A DNA stretch of 64,000 nt from an uncultured Pseudohongiella sp. (GTDB lineage: Bacteria > Pseudomonadota > Gammaproteobacteria > Pseudomonadales > Pseudohongiellaceae): the NCBI GenBank assembly GCA_902531515.1, contig CACAEJ010000003.1, positions 46,349 to 110,348 on the forward strand, given 5' to 3'. Below are positions 18,721-28,263 of the stretch, in pieces. Positions within the stretch are counted from its first letter, which is position 1. Each line of letters starts with the position of its first letter. Under the pieces are notes generated by a model. That model saw only the letters and a list, made by a program, of their open reading frames with translations, was not told where the DNA came from and searched no databases. The position numbers were made by a program, and so were the translations under genes.

Positions 18721-18749
18721 TTTATAAATCATTCAATGGAGCCTAGCAA
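18721..18749 (-). promoter_or_regulatory. sigma-70 promoter of the HU-like gene
   Basis: On the minus strand TTGCTA (18744-18749) and TATAAA (18721-18726) are separated by exactly 17 nt. Predicted start about 18714, giving a leader of about 113 nt before the ATG at 18600. Confidence 0.6.
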
Positions 18750-19007
18750 GCATTTATGATGACTTTGTTTTTACCGCCGGATGTTTAGCTAATAATCGAG
18801 AAAATCAAGTCAATGGCCATTTTTTTCTTAGTGCTTGCCTTCTATTTTTTAGCATCTAAGGTAGTAAATTTTATTCGTCGTAGGTGCTACGTCAGCCATA
18901 TTAGGTATAATTGGATTTTTGAACCCCAATATCGTTTGCGATTAATTTAAAAAATAGTGTGGATTGACGGGACTATTCGGTTTAGAAGGGAAGAGAATTT
19001 AGTTTAT
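18750..19007. other. intergenic region upstream of the fmdB-like/aspS operon
   Basis: Together with the HU leader this makes a 407-bp gap without a gene. Apart from the two promoters described, nothing coding or repeated was recognised. A TATAAT at 18906-18911 could serve the plus-strand operon, but the sequence 17 nt upstream (GGTGCT) is a poor -35 box. Confidence 0.4.
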
Positions 19008-19391
19008 ATGCCCATTTATGAGTATCGCTGCGACGCTTGTGGCGCAAAAATAGAGGTTCTGCAAAAGTTGAGTGACAAACCTCTCGAGGTTTGTTCAGTA
19101 TGTGGTGCGGCAAGCCTGCGCAAACTCGTGTCAGCTGCGAGTTTTCGGTTAAAAGGTGAAGGTTGGTATGAGACCGACTTTAAAACTGGAGACAAGAAAA
19201 AGCTTGCCGAATCCGACTCGAAATTGGTTGCCCAAAATAATGATCAATCGAAAGTCTCGGAGTCGGACAAAAATGCTAAGAAACCGTCTGACTCCTCTGA
19301 GAAAAAGAGTAGCTCTGCAAATGCAAGTACTAAAAATGGTGCAATCGCGAAACCACCAAAAAGTGCTGCTGAATTTAAGAAAAAGGAATAG
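19008..19391 (+). CDS. FmdB-family zinc-ribbon protein
   Basis: A 127-residue protein with the FmdB/regulatory zinc-ribbon domain (about residues 1-45): M-P-I-Y-E-Y-R-C-D-A-C at the start, with cysteines C8, C11, C29 and C32 able to bind zinc. The remaining two thirds is a low-complexity Lys/Ser/Ala tail. Molecular role unknown in this family. It lies 3 nt before aspS, the same coupling as in Pseudomonas, so it belongs to the aspS-yebC-ruv transcript. The start at 19008 is chosen because the conserved domain begins there; 17 upstream codons are unlike the family. Confidence 0.82.
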   Translation: MPIYEYRCDACGAKIEVLQKLSDKPLEVCSVCGAASLRKLVSAASFRLKGEGWYETDFKTGDKKKLAESDSKLVAQNNDQSKVSESDKNAKKPSDSSEKKSSSANASTKNGAIAKPPKSAAEFKKKE

Positions 19392-19394
19392 ATT

Positions 19395-21164
19395 ATGCGA
19401 AGTCACTTCTGCGGGGAGTTGAATGAATCAAACGTTGATGAAGATGTCACGTTGTGTGGTTGGGTCCACCGGCGACGAGATCATGGAGGTGTCATATTTT
19501 TAGACCTAAGAGACAGAGAGGGATTGGCTCAAGTCGTTTATGACCCAGATGCTGAGGATAGCTTTAGAATTGCCGAAGGAGTCCGAAGTGAGTTTGTTGT
19601 TGCAGTAAAGGGGAAGGTCAGACTTAGGCCAAAAGGTACAGTAAACGATGAAATGTTAACTGGGCGAGTGGAAATATTAGGTAATGAATTGACGGTGTTA
19701 AATACTTCGGAAACGCCTCCTATTCAGTTAGATGAGCACGTAGAAGTCGGAGAGGATGTTAGGCTGAAATACAGATACATTGACCTTCGTCGCCCTGAAA
19801 TGTCTGATAGGCTTAGATTCCGATCTAAAGTTGGAAACATAATTAGAAACTTTTTGGATAATAATAGTTTTCTCGATATAGAGACTCCGCTTTTAACGAG
19901 AGCAACCCCTGAAGGGGCTCGAGATTATCTTGTACCAAGCCGTACGCATACAAACAGGTTTTTTGCGCTGCCGCAGTCACCACAGCTTTTTAAACAAATT
20001 TTGATGGCATCTGGAATGGATCGGTATTACCAAATCGCGAAATGTTTCCGCGACGAAGATTTAAGAGCTGATAGACAACCGGAGTTTACTCAAATCGATA
20101 TAGAAACCTCTTTCATGGAAGAAAACCAAATTATGGAAATCATGGAAGCAATGATAAAGCATACTTTTAAGAAGGCATTAGATGTTGAGCTAGGTGATTT
20201 TCCAAGAATTACTTATGCTGACGCTATTAAGTCCTACGGTTCCGATAAACCCGACTTACGCATCGATCTCAAGCTAGTTGATATCGCAGATTTAATGAAG
20301 TCAGTAGAGTTTAAGGTATTTAGTGGTCCAGCGAATGATGAGGATAGCAGAGTTGTTGCACTTCGTGTTCCAGGAGGAGCAAAGTTAACTCGAAAGATAA
20401 TAGACGATCTTACAGAATATGTTGCCGTCTATGGGGCGCGAGGTCTTGCATGGATTAAGGTGAATGACCTAGCTAGTGGTCCTGAAGGTCTTCAATCACC
20501 CATCCTTAAATTTATGGATGAAGAAACTATCAAAAATTTATTATCAACCCTATCTGCAGAGACTGGGGATATAATCTTCTTCGGAGCTGATAAATTAAAG
20601 ATTGTCAACGAAGCTATGGGTGCTTTAAGAATAAAAGTAGCAGAAGAACTTGATATTGTAGCAAGCGGCTGGAAGCCCGCCTGGATTGTTGATTTCCCAA
20701 TGTTTGATATGACTTCTGATGGCCAATTGACTTCCCTGCATCACCCTTTCACTGCACCTAGCTTGAGCGTAAAGGAATTGAAGGAGGACCCGACTAAGGC
20801 ATTATCCCGAGCATATGATATGGTTCTGAATGGTACTGAACTTGGCGGTGGTTCGATTCGAATCCATGATGCGGTGATGCAGCGAGCTGTCTTTGAGGTT
20901 TTGGGTATAGACGATGATGAAGCTCGAGAGAAGTTCGGTTTCCTGCTGGATGCTCTGTCATACGGATGTCCACCTCATGGGGGTATCGCTTTTGGTTTTG
21001 ATAGGCTCATTATGTTAATGACCAACTCAAATTCAATTCGAGACGTAATAGCATTTCCGAAAACACAATCTGCGTCTTGTCCGCTGACTGAAGCTCCGGG
21101 TGATGTTTCCTCTAGGCAACTTCGTGAGTTAAGTATCCGACTTCGCGAACCAAACCCAAACTAA
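19395..21164 (+). CDS. aspS: aspartyl-tRNA synthetase
   Basis: Class IIb synthetase, 589 residues, the bacterial-type length with a GAD insertion domain (about 280-410). The OB-fold anticodon domain opens with [15 protein letters not shown]; motif 2 is F-R-D-E-D near residue 217 and motif 3 [12 protein letters not shown] near 535. AGGA lies 8 nt before the ATG. Whether it is discriminating or also charges tRNA-Asn cannot be told here. Confidence 0.97.
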   Translation: MRSHFCGELNESNVDEDVTLCGWVHRRRDHGGVIFLDLRDREGLAQVVYDPDAEDSFRIAEGVRSEFVVAVKGKVRLRPKGTVNDEMLTGRVEILGNELTVLNTSETPPIQLDEHVEVGEDVRLKYRYIDLRRPEMSDRLRFRSKVGNIIRNFLDNNSFLDIETPLLTRATPEGARDYLVPSRTHTNRFFALPQSPQLFKQILMASGMDRYYQIAKCFRDEDLRADRQPEFTQIDIETSFMEENQIMEIMEAMIKHTFKKALDVELGDFPRITYADAIKSYGSDKPDLRIDLKLVDIADLMKSVEFKVFSGPANDEDSRVVALRVPGGAKLTRKIIDDLTEYVAVYGARGLAWIKVNDLASGPEGLQSPILKFMDEETIKNLLSTLSAETGDIIFFGADKLKIVNEAMGALRIKVAEELDIVASGWKPAWIVDFPMFDMTSDGQLTSLHHPFTAPSLSVKELKEDPTKALSRAYDMVLNGTELGGGSIRIHDAVMQRAVFEVLGIDDDEAREKFGFLLDALSYGCPPHGGIAFGFDRLIMLMTNSNSIRDVIAFPKTQSASCPLTEAPGDVSSRQLRELSIRLREPNPN

Positions 21165-21187
21165 TTATTTAACAGGTAATTAATTCA

Positions 21188-21931
21188 ATGGCAGGGCACA
21201 GCAAATGGACAAATATTAAGCATAGGAAAGCAGGCCAAGATGCGAAGCGTGGTAAGGTTTTCACAAAAATAATTAGAGAGCTCACGGTTGCTGCAAAGAG
21301 CGGAGGAGGAAATGTGTCCGATAATCCTCGTCTTAGAGCGGTCGTCGATAAAGCGTTGAATGCAAATATGACCCGCGACACGATTGAAAGGGCTATTGCG
21401 AGAGGATCGGGCTCTGCGGAAGGTGAAAATTTAGAAGAACTTACTTATGAAGGATATGGCCCAGGTGGGGTTGCGATTTTATGCGAAACGTTGACGGACA
21501 ACAAAAATAGGACCGTTGCGGAAGTTCGTCATGGGTTTTCAAAATTTGGTTGCAGCCTCGGGACAACTGGCTCAGTCTCATACCTTTTTAAACAAACAGG
21601 AATAATTAGTTTCTCAAGTGATATCAGTGAAGAGAAAATCATGGAACATGCGCTAGACGCAGGCGCCCACGATATTGTCGAAACGGAGGATGGTGGGATT
21701 GACGTGATGACTTCGTTAGAGAGCTTTGGCATGGTTCAAGATTCCCTTGAGAACGCAGGTCTGGAAAGCATTTCTGCCGAGATGACAATGCTTGCGTCTA
21801 ACGAGATAGGTTTGAATCTGGAAGATGCGGAAAGATTGCTTAAACTGATAGAACACCTTGAAGATTTGGATGATATTCAAAATGTTTTCTCAAATGCTAA
21901 TATTTCGGCAGAAATCATTGCTAAACTTTAA
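21188..21931 (+). CDS. yebC: YebC/PmpR family protein
   Basis: 247 residues, starting M-A-G-H-S-K-W-x-N-I-K-H-R-K, the family hallmark. Members were described as transcription regulators (PmpR in Pseudomonas) and more recently as translation factors that relieve ribosome stalling at proline-rich stretches (TACO1/YebC). It lies between aspS and ruvC, its usual gammaproteobacterial location. Confidence 0.95.
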   Translation: MAGHSKWTNIKHRKAGQDAKRGKVFTKIIRELTVAAKSGGGNVSDNPRLRAVVDKALNANMTRDTIERAIARGSGSAEGENLEELTYEGYGPGGVAILCETLTDNKNRTVAEVRHGFSKFGCSLGTTGSVSYLFKQTGIISFSSDISEEKIMEHALDAGAHDIVETEDGGIDVMTSLESFGMVQDSLENAGLESISAEMTMLASNEIGLNLEDAERLLKLIEHLEDLDDIQNVFSNANISAEIIAKL

Positions 21932-21975
21932 ATCTGAACGTCTAAATTAATGATCACGGTTATCATGGTTACGTA

Positions 21976-22494
21976 ATGGCTATGATCTTAGGTATAGATC
22001 CCGGTTCCCGGGTGACAGGTTTTGGCCTAATTAATTCTAAGGGTAGTAAGGTCGAATATGTCTATTGCGACTGTATCCGCACAAATTCTGCTGATATGCA
22101 AAAGAGGCTAAAAACGATTTTTGACGAACTTTGCACTGTAATTGAGGAGTATCAGCCAGAAGAGATTGCGATAGAAGAGGTTTTTATGGGGAAAAATGCG
22201 GGCTCCGCTTTGAAGCTTGGTCAAGCGAGAGGGGTAGCATTGGCAGCATGTTTGGTGAATAACGTTGGTGTAGCCGAGTATTCGGCAAGGAAGGTAAAGC
22301 AATCTGTTGTAGGAAATGGGGCAGCTACTAAATCTCAAGTTAAACGTATGGTTCAGATTCTATTGGGAATAAATGAGAATATTGCTGAGGACGCAGCCGA
22401 CGCCCTGGCTATAGCAATTTGTCACATAAATACTCAGAGTAAGTTGATTAGATTGTCTGGAGCAAAATCTTTCAGTAAAAACAGGTTGCGCTAA
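21976..22494 (+). CDS. ruvC: Holliday junction endonuclease RuvC
   Basis: Dimeric resolvase that cuts Holliday junctions made by RuvAB. The 172-residue RNase H-fold protein shows the four catalytic acids: D7 in I-L-G-I-D-P-G-S, the E-E-V-F-M-G glutamate (about residue 67), and the E-D-A-A-D-A-L-A-I-A aspartates near 138-142. ruvA follows after 3 nt. No LexA box was recognised upstream. Confidence 0.96.
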   Translation: MAMILGIDPGSRVTGFGLINSKGSKVEYVYCDCIRTNSADMQKRLKTIFDELCTVIEEYQPEEIAIEEVFMGKNAGSALKLGQARGVALAACLVNNVGVAEYSARKVKQSVVGNGAATKSQVKRMVQILLGINENIAEDAADALAIAICHINTQSKLIRLSGAKSFSKNRLR

Positions 22495-22497
22495 CTA

Positions 22498-23097
22498 ATG
22501 ATAGGACAAATTAAGGGCAGATTATTAGAAAAAAACCCTCCAGAGATTCTTGTTGAAGTGGGGGGTATAACCTATGAAGTGCTTGTGCCTATGAGTACCC
22601 TATATCAGCTTCCTGACTTGGGAGACCTAATTCATTTGCATACGCATTTTTCAGTTAGAGAAGATGCACAAACTCTCTATGGATTTTTCGATGCAAAAAC
22701 AAAGAAAATGTTTCGCTCGCTGGTTCGTATTAATGGTGTTGGACCAAAGATGGCTTTGGGTATACTGTCAGGTATGAGTGTGGACGATTTAGTTCAAACC
22801 ATCCAAAATAACGACATCGAGTCGATGGTTCGGATGCCGGGAATAGGCAAAAAGACAGCTGAAAGGTTAATAATTGAAATGCGAGATAAATTATCTGAAT
22901 GGAGCTCTAACGAACCCCATGACGACCTTTCTTTCGCGTCGCGGTCGAACATCGTGAAAGAAGCTGAGATTGCGATGATCACTCTTGGATATAAACCTCA
23001 ACAGGCGGTGAAAGCAATCGCCCAGGTTTTAAAGAGAAATCCTGAAATTTGTGATAGTGAAGAATTAATCCGATTTTCATTGAAGAGCATGGTTTGA
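22498..23097 (+). CDS. ruvA: Holliday junction branch migration protein RuvA
   Basis: Tetramer that binds four-way junctions and loads the RuvB motor. The 199-residue protein has the N-terminal OB fold (M-I-G-Q-I-K-G-R-L), two helix-hairpin-helix motifs (G-V-G-P-K-M-A-L near 82-89 and [10 protein letters not shown] near 117-126), and the C-terminal RuvB-binding domain after residue 150. Its stop overlaps the ruvB start. Confidence 0.96.
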   Translation: MIGQIKGRLLEKNPPEILVEVGGITYEVLVPMSTLYQLPDLGDLIHLHTHFSVREDAQTLYGFFDAKTKKMFRSLVRINGVGPKMALGILSGMSVDDLVQTIQNNDIESMVRMPGIGKKTAERLIIEMRDKLSEWSSNEPHDDLSFASRSNIVKEAEIAMITLGYKPQQAVKAIAQVLKRNPEICDSEELIRFSLKSMV

Positions 23098-24137
23098 CGG
23101 TGAAAGAAGAGAGACTTATAGCATCTGAAGAAGGAATTTCAGAGAACTCTAATGACAAACTGATTAGACCTGTGCGTTTGGAGGATTATGTAGGTCAAGA
23201 AAAAGTTAAAGAACAGATGATAATTTTTATAAGAGCGGCGAATAATCGAGAGGAACCTCTGGACCACACATTAGTTTTCGGGCCGCCGGGTCTAGGAAAG
23301 ACTACGTTAGCTAATATCATTGCCCATGAGTTGAATGCAAATTTAAAAACTACGTCAGGACCGGTTCTAGAAAAGGCAGGAGACCTGGCAGCTATGTTGA
23401 CGAATCTTGAGTCCAATGATGTACTGTTTATAGATGAGATTCACAGGCTCAGCCCGGCAATTGAAGAGATACTTTATCCTGCTATGGAAGATTACAAACT
23501 GGATATAATGATTGGAGAAGGTCCAGCAGCAAGATCAATCAAGCTAGACTTGCCGCCATTTACTCTTGTAGGTGCGACTACTCGAGCTGGGCTTCTGACT
23601 TCTCCTCTTAGAGATAGATTCGGGATAATTCAAAGACTAGAGTTTTACTCTGTTGGAGAATTGAGCAATATAGTTAGCCGTTCGGCACAGATAATTGGAA
23701 CTCAAATAAGCAAAGAGGGAGCGATAGAAATTGCTAATCGATCTCGTGGTACTCCGCGCATTGCAAACCGACTCCTTCGCAGAGTAAGAGATTTTGCAGA
23801 GGTCAAGTCTGACGGAAAAATAGATAAGCCTTTGGCAAATACAGCCCTTGATATGTTGAATATTGATAAAAATGGGTTCGACCATATGGACAGAAGATTG
23901 TTAACAACAATGATCGAAAAATTTGACGGCGGTCCTGTGGGTATTGATAGCCTCTCAGCGGCCATAAGCGAGGAAAGAGATACAATAGAGGATGTATTGG
24001 AGCCTTATTTGATTCAGCAAGGTTTCATAATGAGAACGCCAAGAGGGCGGGTCGTTACGCAGTTTGCGTACAGGCATTTTGGTATTGAACCGTCAGATAA
24101 AAGCGAAGACTTATTCTCCGAAGACATAACTAGTTAA
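23094..24137 (+). CDS. ruvB: Holliday junction branch migration ATPase RuvB
   Basis: Hexameric AAA+ motor, 347 residues. Walker A is G-P-P-G-L-G-K-T-T near residue 63-71, Walker B D-E-I-H-R-L near 113-118, followed by the R-A-G-L-L sensor-1/arginine-finger region and a winged-helix C-terminal domain. The start is a TTG at 23094 overlapping the ruvA stop by 4 nt, with GAAGAG upstream; a GTG at 23100 is an alternative. Unlike in Pseudomonas, ybgC does not follow. Confidence 0.96.
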   Translation: MTVKEERLIASEEGISENSNDKLIRPVRLEDYVGQEKVKEQMIIFIRAANNREEPLDHTLVFGPPGLGKTTLANIIAHELNANLKTTSGPVLEKAGDLAAMLTNLESNDVLFIDEIHRLSPAIEEILYPAMEDYKLDIMIGEGPAARSIKLDLPPFTLVGATTRAGLLTSPLRDRFGIIQRLEFYSVGELSNIVSRSAQIIGTQISKEGAIEIANRSRGTPRIANRLLRRVRDFAEVKSDGKIDKPLANTALDMLNIDKNGFDHMDRRLLTTMIEKFDGGPVGIDSLSAAISEERDTIEDVLEPYLIQQGFIMRTPRGRVVTQFAYRHFGIEPSDKSEDLFSEDITS

Positions 24138-24302
24138 AACACATCGCTGGATTTGGGCGATAACTATTAGCCCTATTTTGGGCACATTTTGTCTGCGTTT
24201 TGACTCTTTTTGTCCCTGCGCAGCTTCTTTTACCTGTTTAGATGAGATTTGATGAAACTATTTATGTGTTTGGCCGAAAACCACTGGGAATGATTTCATA
24301 TC

Positions 24303-24334
24303 CCGCAAATGAGTATTGCTGAGGTTATTTGCGG
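24303..24334 (+). promoter_or_regulatory. inverted repeat in the tolQ leader
   Basis: CCGCAAAT (24303-24310) and ATTTGCGG (24327-24334) form a perfect 8-bp stem with a 16-nt loop, 31 nt before the tolQ start. Just upstream GGGA-ATGA-TT-TCAT-A-TCCC (24286-24304) forms another small hairpin. No T tract follows, so neither looks like a terminator; an operator or mRNA structure is possible. Confidence 0.4.
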
Positions 24335-24364
24335 TAACCATCACAAAATCGTGGAGCATTATAA

Positions 24365-25051
24365 GTGGATGATGGCATTAGTCTAATTGAGCTTATTCTG
24401 AACGCTAGTTTTGCTGTTCAGCTTGTCATGTTTATTCTTTTCCTACTGTCGATTATTTCATGGGTAATAATTGTCCAGCGTTGGCTTGTTTTGTCTTCAG
24501 CGAGGAAAGGGGTTTTTAGTTTCGAACAACGTTTTTGGTCGGGTATGGATTTAAGCCAACTCTACAAAGAAGGCACTCAGATGCAGCAGGAAAATATTCA
24601 AGTTGTTGGTATGGAGAATATTTTCCGTGCAGGATTTAAAGAATTTATGCGATTAAGACAACAAGGCTCTGTTGATGGAGAGGCCATTATGGAAGGCGCA
24701 CAGCGAGCAATGAGGGTTGCTTATTCTAGAGAGGAAGAGAAGCTTGAAAAGAATTTACCATTTTTGGCTACCGTCGGCTCAGTCTCACCTTATGTAGGTT
24801 TGTTTGGAACCGTGATAGGTATCATGAACGCCTTTTTAGGTCTAGCTGCTCAAGCACAAGCAACCTTGCAGGTCGTGGCGCCAGGCATTGCAGAGGCCTT
24901 GTTTGCTACAGGCATGGGTTTATTTGCTGCCATTCCTGCTGTAGTTGCCTTTAACCGGTATTCAGCGTTGCTAGATAACGTTACGAGTAGTTATATTACC
25001 TTCACCGATGAATTTTCAAGCATACTCCATAGACAAATTCATACCAATTAG
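24365..25051 (+). CDS. tolQ: Tol-Pal system inner-membrane protein TolQ
   Basis: Proton-channel component of the Tol machine, which uses the proton motive force to pull the outer membrane inward at the division site. The 228-residue protein has three transmembrane segments (about 14-36, 130-152 and 165-190), with the conserved G-L-F-G-T-V-I-G-I-M stretch in the second. The start is GTG with GGAG 8 nt upstream. It is the first gene of tolQRAB-pal-cpoB; ybgC, often first in this operon, is missing. Confidence 0.95.
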   Translation: MDDGISLIELILNASFAVQLVMFILFLLSIISWVIIVQRWLVLSSARKGVFSFEQRFWSGMDLSQLYKEGTQMQQENIQVVGMENIFRAGFKEFMRLRQQGSVDGEAIMEGAQRAMRVAYSREEEKLEKNLPFLATVGSVSPYVGLFGTVIGIMNAFLGLAAQAQATLQVVAPGIAEALFATGMGLFAAIPAVVAFNRYSALLDNVTSSYITFTDEFSSILHRQIHTN

Positions 25052-25074
25052 GAAAAAGAAAGAGTCAATTGTTT

Positions 25075-25515
25075 ATGGAAACCATGATTCGTAAGAAGAG
25101 AAAACCAATGAGTGAAATCAATGTAGTGCCCTATATTGACGTGATGCTGGTTTTGTTAATCGTTTTCATGGTTACCGCTCCCATGTTGAATCAAGGAATA
25201 GAAGTTGATTTACCTCAAGCAAATAATGAGCCTCTAAACTTGGATGAGAATTTAGAGTCATTGATTGTTTCGATTACCTCAGGTGGAGAGTATTTTTTGA
25301 GTATAGGTGCGACAGGGGCCGAGCGAGAGTCGCTGAATTTAGATGCGATTGCGTTAAGAGTTGGTCAAATTGTGAGTGCTAACCCCAATATTCAAGTATT
25401 GGTTGAGGGTGATACATTAGCTGATTGGGGTGCAATGATTACCTTAATTACTACTTTGAATGGAGCTGGAGTAACTAATCCAAATTTTATCACCCAGCCC
25501 AGAAATGAACTATGA
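25075..25515 (+). CDS. tolR: Tol-Pal system protein TolR
   Basis: Inner-membrane partner of TolQ in the stator (ExbD family). The 146-residue protein has one N-terminal transmembrane helix containing the proton-carrying aspartate in P-Y-I-D-V-M-L-V-L-L (residue about 22) and a periplasmic domain that binds peptidoglycan. The ATG at 25075 is preferred over a TTG two codons upstream because of spacing from AGAG. Confidence 0.94.
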   Translation: METMIRKKRKPMSEINVVPYIDVMLVLLIVFMVTAPMLNQGIEVDLPQANNEPLNLDENLESLIVSITSGGEYFLSIGATGAERESLNLDAIALRVGQIVSANPNIQVLVEGDTLADWGAMITLITTLNGAGVTNPNFITQPRNEL

Positions 25516-25537
25516 ATTAAAGCCAGAAGCATGCTGA

Positions 25538-26368
25538 ATGAATAACTTTTTAAACAACCTAATTATTTACAATGGGTATCCATTATCGATAGTAGTGGCG
25601 GTTTCGTTCCACAGCTTAATACTCGCGTTTCTAATTTGGTTACAATCAACTTCAAGCGCTGAAAGCTTGGAACTTGTTCAGCCGACAATCATCAAAGCAT
25701 TATTCATTGATGAAAACCCTCAGGTTCGTAATCAGAGAACGATTGAACAACAACGGATTAGGGAAATTGAGCGAGAAGAACAAAGAAGAGTCCAGCAGGA
25801 GAGAGAACTAGAGCAGGAAGTAGATAGGCAAAGACAAGAAGACGAGCAACAAAGGGCAGCATTGATAGAAAGAGAGGAGTTAGAGCGTCAGCTCCAACTG
25901 GCGCAACAAGAAGAATTGGAGCGTGAGAGGCGAGAGCGAGAGCAAGAGCAAGAGGATAGAGAAACAAGGGAATTAGCGGCTAAGCAACAGCAAGAAGCTG
26001 AAAGGCGCCGTGAAATTGCTGAAAAGGCAGCTGCAGAAGCCGTTGCGCAGGCGGCAAGGACTGAATTTGAGTTAGTCCAAAGTGCAACGGCTATAATCCA
26101 GCAAGCGGTTCAGCAAGTTTGGAATAGGCCTCCGAGCGCTCGAAATGGTATGAGGGCTATCCTTCAAATTCAAATGTTACCGACCGGTGAGCTTTTAGAT
26201 GCGAGAATAACTCAATCAAGTGGCGATCCTGCTTTTGATAGGGCTTCAGAAAACGCTGTATACAGTGCTGCTCCATTCACAGAATTGCGAGATTTGCCGA
26301 TTAATATATTTAATGCCAATTTCAGAACATTGTCATTAATTTTTCAGCCAGAGGATCTTCTAAATTGA
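25538..26368 (+). CDS. tolA: Tol-Pal system protein TolA
   Basis: Links the TolQR motor to TolB and Pal across the periplasm. The 276-residue protein has one transmembrane helix (about 16-37), a long charged helix (about 65-180) and a globular C-terminal domain (about 185-276, with the L-P-T-G-E-L and S-S-G-D-P-A-F-D-R-A-S-E-x-A-V signature of TonB/TolA ends). The helical part is rich in Glu, Arg and Gln instead of the Ala/Lys repeats of E. coli TolA. The stop overlaps the tolB start by 4 nt. Confidence 0.92.
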   Translation: MNNFLNNLIIYNGYPLSIVVAVSFHSLILAFLIWLQSTSSAESLELVQPTIIKALFIDENPQVRNQRTIEQQRIREIEREEQRRVQQERELEQEVDRQRQEDEQQRAALIEREELERQLQLAQQEELERERREREQEQEDRETRELAAKQQQEAERRREIAEKAAAEAVAQAARTEFELVQSATAIIQQAVQQVWNRPPSARNGMRAILQIQMLPTGELLDARITQSSGDPAFDRASENAVYSAAPFTELRDLPINIFNANFRTLSLIFQPEDLLN

Positions 26369-27672
26369 AGCTTCGTTTCTTTTTTTCAATTATTTTCGTG
26401 TTGGCCAAGACTGACGCTTACGCAGAGCTTAGCATTCAAATCACGCAGGGCGTCGATAATCCGATTCCTATCGCTGTAGTTCCGTTTTCAATGGATAGTG
26501 GAATCGTTTTAAGTGAGGATGTGGCTGGGATAGTGAGAAATGACCTAGAGCAAGTCGGCGAGTTCCGAACCCTCTCTCTGTCGAATATGATAAGCCTTCC
26601 GGATGAAGAACAAGAGGTATTTTACAGAGATTGGCGTATTCTCGCTCAAGATTATTTGCTAGTGGGTAAAATCGATCAAGAACCAGGCAGTCAATTGGTC
26701 CAGGTACAGTATGAATTTTTTGATGTAAATCGGGAAATCAAGTTGGCGGGAGAGGTTCTGACCGGCAGCATAACGCAACTCAGAGATATCGGGCATACAA
26801 TCAGCAACGTAGTTTTTGAGCAAGTGACAGGAGTTCGCGGAGCCTTTACTTCCCAACTGCTTTACATTGTTGCGGAGGGAGCAGGACCATCAACCTCTCT
26901 TTTCAAATTGGAAAAGTCAGATTACGATGGGGCGCGACCGCAGGTGCTTCTAGAGTCGGGTGAGCCGATAATGTCGCCGAGTTGGTCTCCAAATGGTCAG
27001 GATGTCGCCTATGTTTCATTTGAGACAGGCCTTCCTAGAATATATATTCAGAATATTTCCTCAGGCCAGCGAAGGCAAATAACCAATTATCCAAACATTA
27101 ACAGCAGTCCGGTGTGGTCTCCCGATGGAAATAAGCTAGCAATGGTGTTGTCTAAGGATGGCAGCCCGGATATATATGTTCAAGATTTGGTTTCCAATCA
27201 ACTAATTAAAGTGACCGATCACCCGGCAATTGATACCGAGCCAAGCTGGACGCCTGATGGGGACTATATAGTATTTATGTCTGATCGAACTGGTCAACCG
27301 CAGATTTATCAGATAGCCTTAGGGGCTAATTCATATGATGTGGAAAGGCTGACCTATGACTGTTTTCAGTGCGCAAAGGCCCGATTTTTGCCGGATGGGG
27401 TAAATTTGGTGCATGTTAGAAGGGAGACAAGGCAAGCTCTATACAAGATCGCAATTTTGAATATAGAAACCCTCAGGGTTATTACTCTGACAGACACATC
27501 ACTGGATGAATCGCCAAGTCTCGCTCCCAATGGAAGTATGATAATATATGCTACAAAATTTAACGGAAAAGGTGTCCTAGATGCCGTATCCATTGACGGC
27601 CGAGTCAAGTTCCGTTTACCATCCACGCAGGGTGATGTTCGGGAGCCTTCGTGGTCTCCATTTTTGAATTAA
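26365..27672 (+). CDS. tolB: Tol-Pal system beta-propeller protein TolB
   Basis: Periplasmic protein that shuttles between Pal and TolA. The 435-residue precursor starts at a TTG inside the tolA stop, has a signal peptide (about residues 1-21, ending A-Y-A-E), an N-terminal alpha/beta domain and a six-bladed propeller with repeated W-S-P-x-G/W-T-P-D-G motifs (for example S-W-S-P-N-G, V-W-S-P-D-G, S-W-T-P-D-G). Confidence 0.95.
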   Translation: MKLRFFFSIIFVLAKTDAYAELSIQITQGVDNPIPIAVVPFSMDSGIVLSEDVAGIVRNDLEQVGEFRTLSLSNMISLPDEEQEVFYRDWRILAQDYLLVGKIDQEPGSQLVQVQYEFFDVNREIKLAGEVLTGSITQLRDIGHTISNVVFEQVTGVRGAFTSQLLYIVAEGAGPSTSLFKLEKSDYDGARPQVLLESGEPIMSPSWSPNGQDVAYVSFETGLPRIYIQNISSGQRRQITNYPNINSSPVWSPDGNKLAMVLSKDGSPDIYVQDLVSNQLIKVTDHPAIDTEPSWTPDGDYIVFMSDRTGQPQIYQIALGANSYDVERLTYDCFQCAKARFLPDGVNLVHVRRETRQALYKIAILNIETLRVITLTDTSLDESPSLAPNGSMIIYATKFNGKGVLDAVSIDGRVKFRLPSTQGDVREPSWSPFLN

Positions 27673-27723
27673 CTAGCTACTGATTTCAATCATAATCAAA
27701 AAAGCCTTTGGAGGACTCAAAGA

Positions 27724-28257
27724 GTGGGAAAACAACGCAATCAATTCTTTAAAATGGGCCTGTTAGTTGTCTCGCTATTCGTGCTAGATGCTTGTAGCTC
27801 GACCAGTGAGATGGAAGACGAATCTGCTGCTACTCAATCAGCAGCCAGCAGCAATAGCGGTTCTTCTTCATCTGGAGCAGGATCAAGTAATCAATTAACC
27901 CAAGAGCAAATTAGAGCTCAAAATGCTCTACGGCAGACTGTTTTCTATTTCGACTTCGATGTTGCTGAATTTCAGCCATCCGATCGTGAGACGTTAACTT
28001 ATCACGCACGTGATCTGGCTGCTAATTCTGGCAAGCGTATTAGGTTGGAAGGTCATGCCGATGAACGCGGGACAAGGGAATACAATCTTGCTCTCGGAGA
28101 GCGACGAGCGAATGGAATATTAAATTATTTTATCGTTAATGGCGCTTCGCGATCTCAAATTGAGGTGGTTAGTTACGGTGAAGAGAGGCCAGAGCAATCT
28201 GGTCAGAGTGAGCAAGCATATGGACGCAATAGAAGAGTCGAGATTGTTGCTCAATAG
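27724..28257 (+). CDS. pal: peptidoglycan-associated lipoprotein Pal
   Basis: Outer-membrane lipoprotein that anchors the membrane to peptidoglycan. The 177-residue precursor starts at GTG, has a lipobox ending at C24 (V-L-D-A-C), a Ser-rich linker (about 40-62) and an OmpA-like domain with the Y-F-D-F-D, G-H-A-D-E-R-G-T-x-E-Y-N-x-A-L-G-x-R-R-A signature. GGAGG lies about 11 nt before the start. Confidence 0.95.
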   Translation: MGKQRNQFFKMGLLVVSLFVLDACSSTSEMEDESAATQSAASSNSGSSSSGAGSSNQLTQEQIRAQNALRQTVFYFDFDVAEFQPSDRETLTYHARDLAANSGKRIRLEGHADERGTREYNLALGERRANGILNYFIVNGASRSQIEVVSYGEERPEQSGQSEQAYGRNRRVEIVAQ

Positions 28258-28263
28258 GAAAGT

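Noticed and set aside
24138..24200. GGGC...GCCC pairing followed by TATTTT after ruvB, as a terminator
   Set aside because: Only 4 bp pair with a loop of more than 10 nt, so it is too weak to call.
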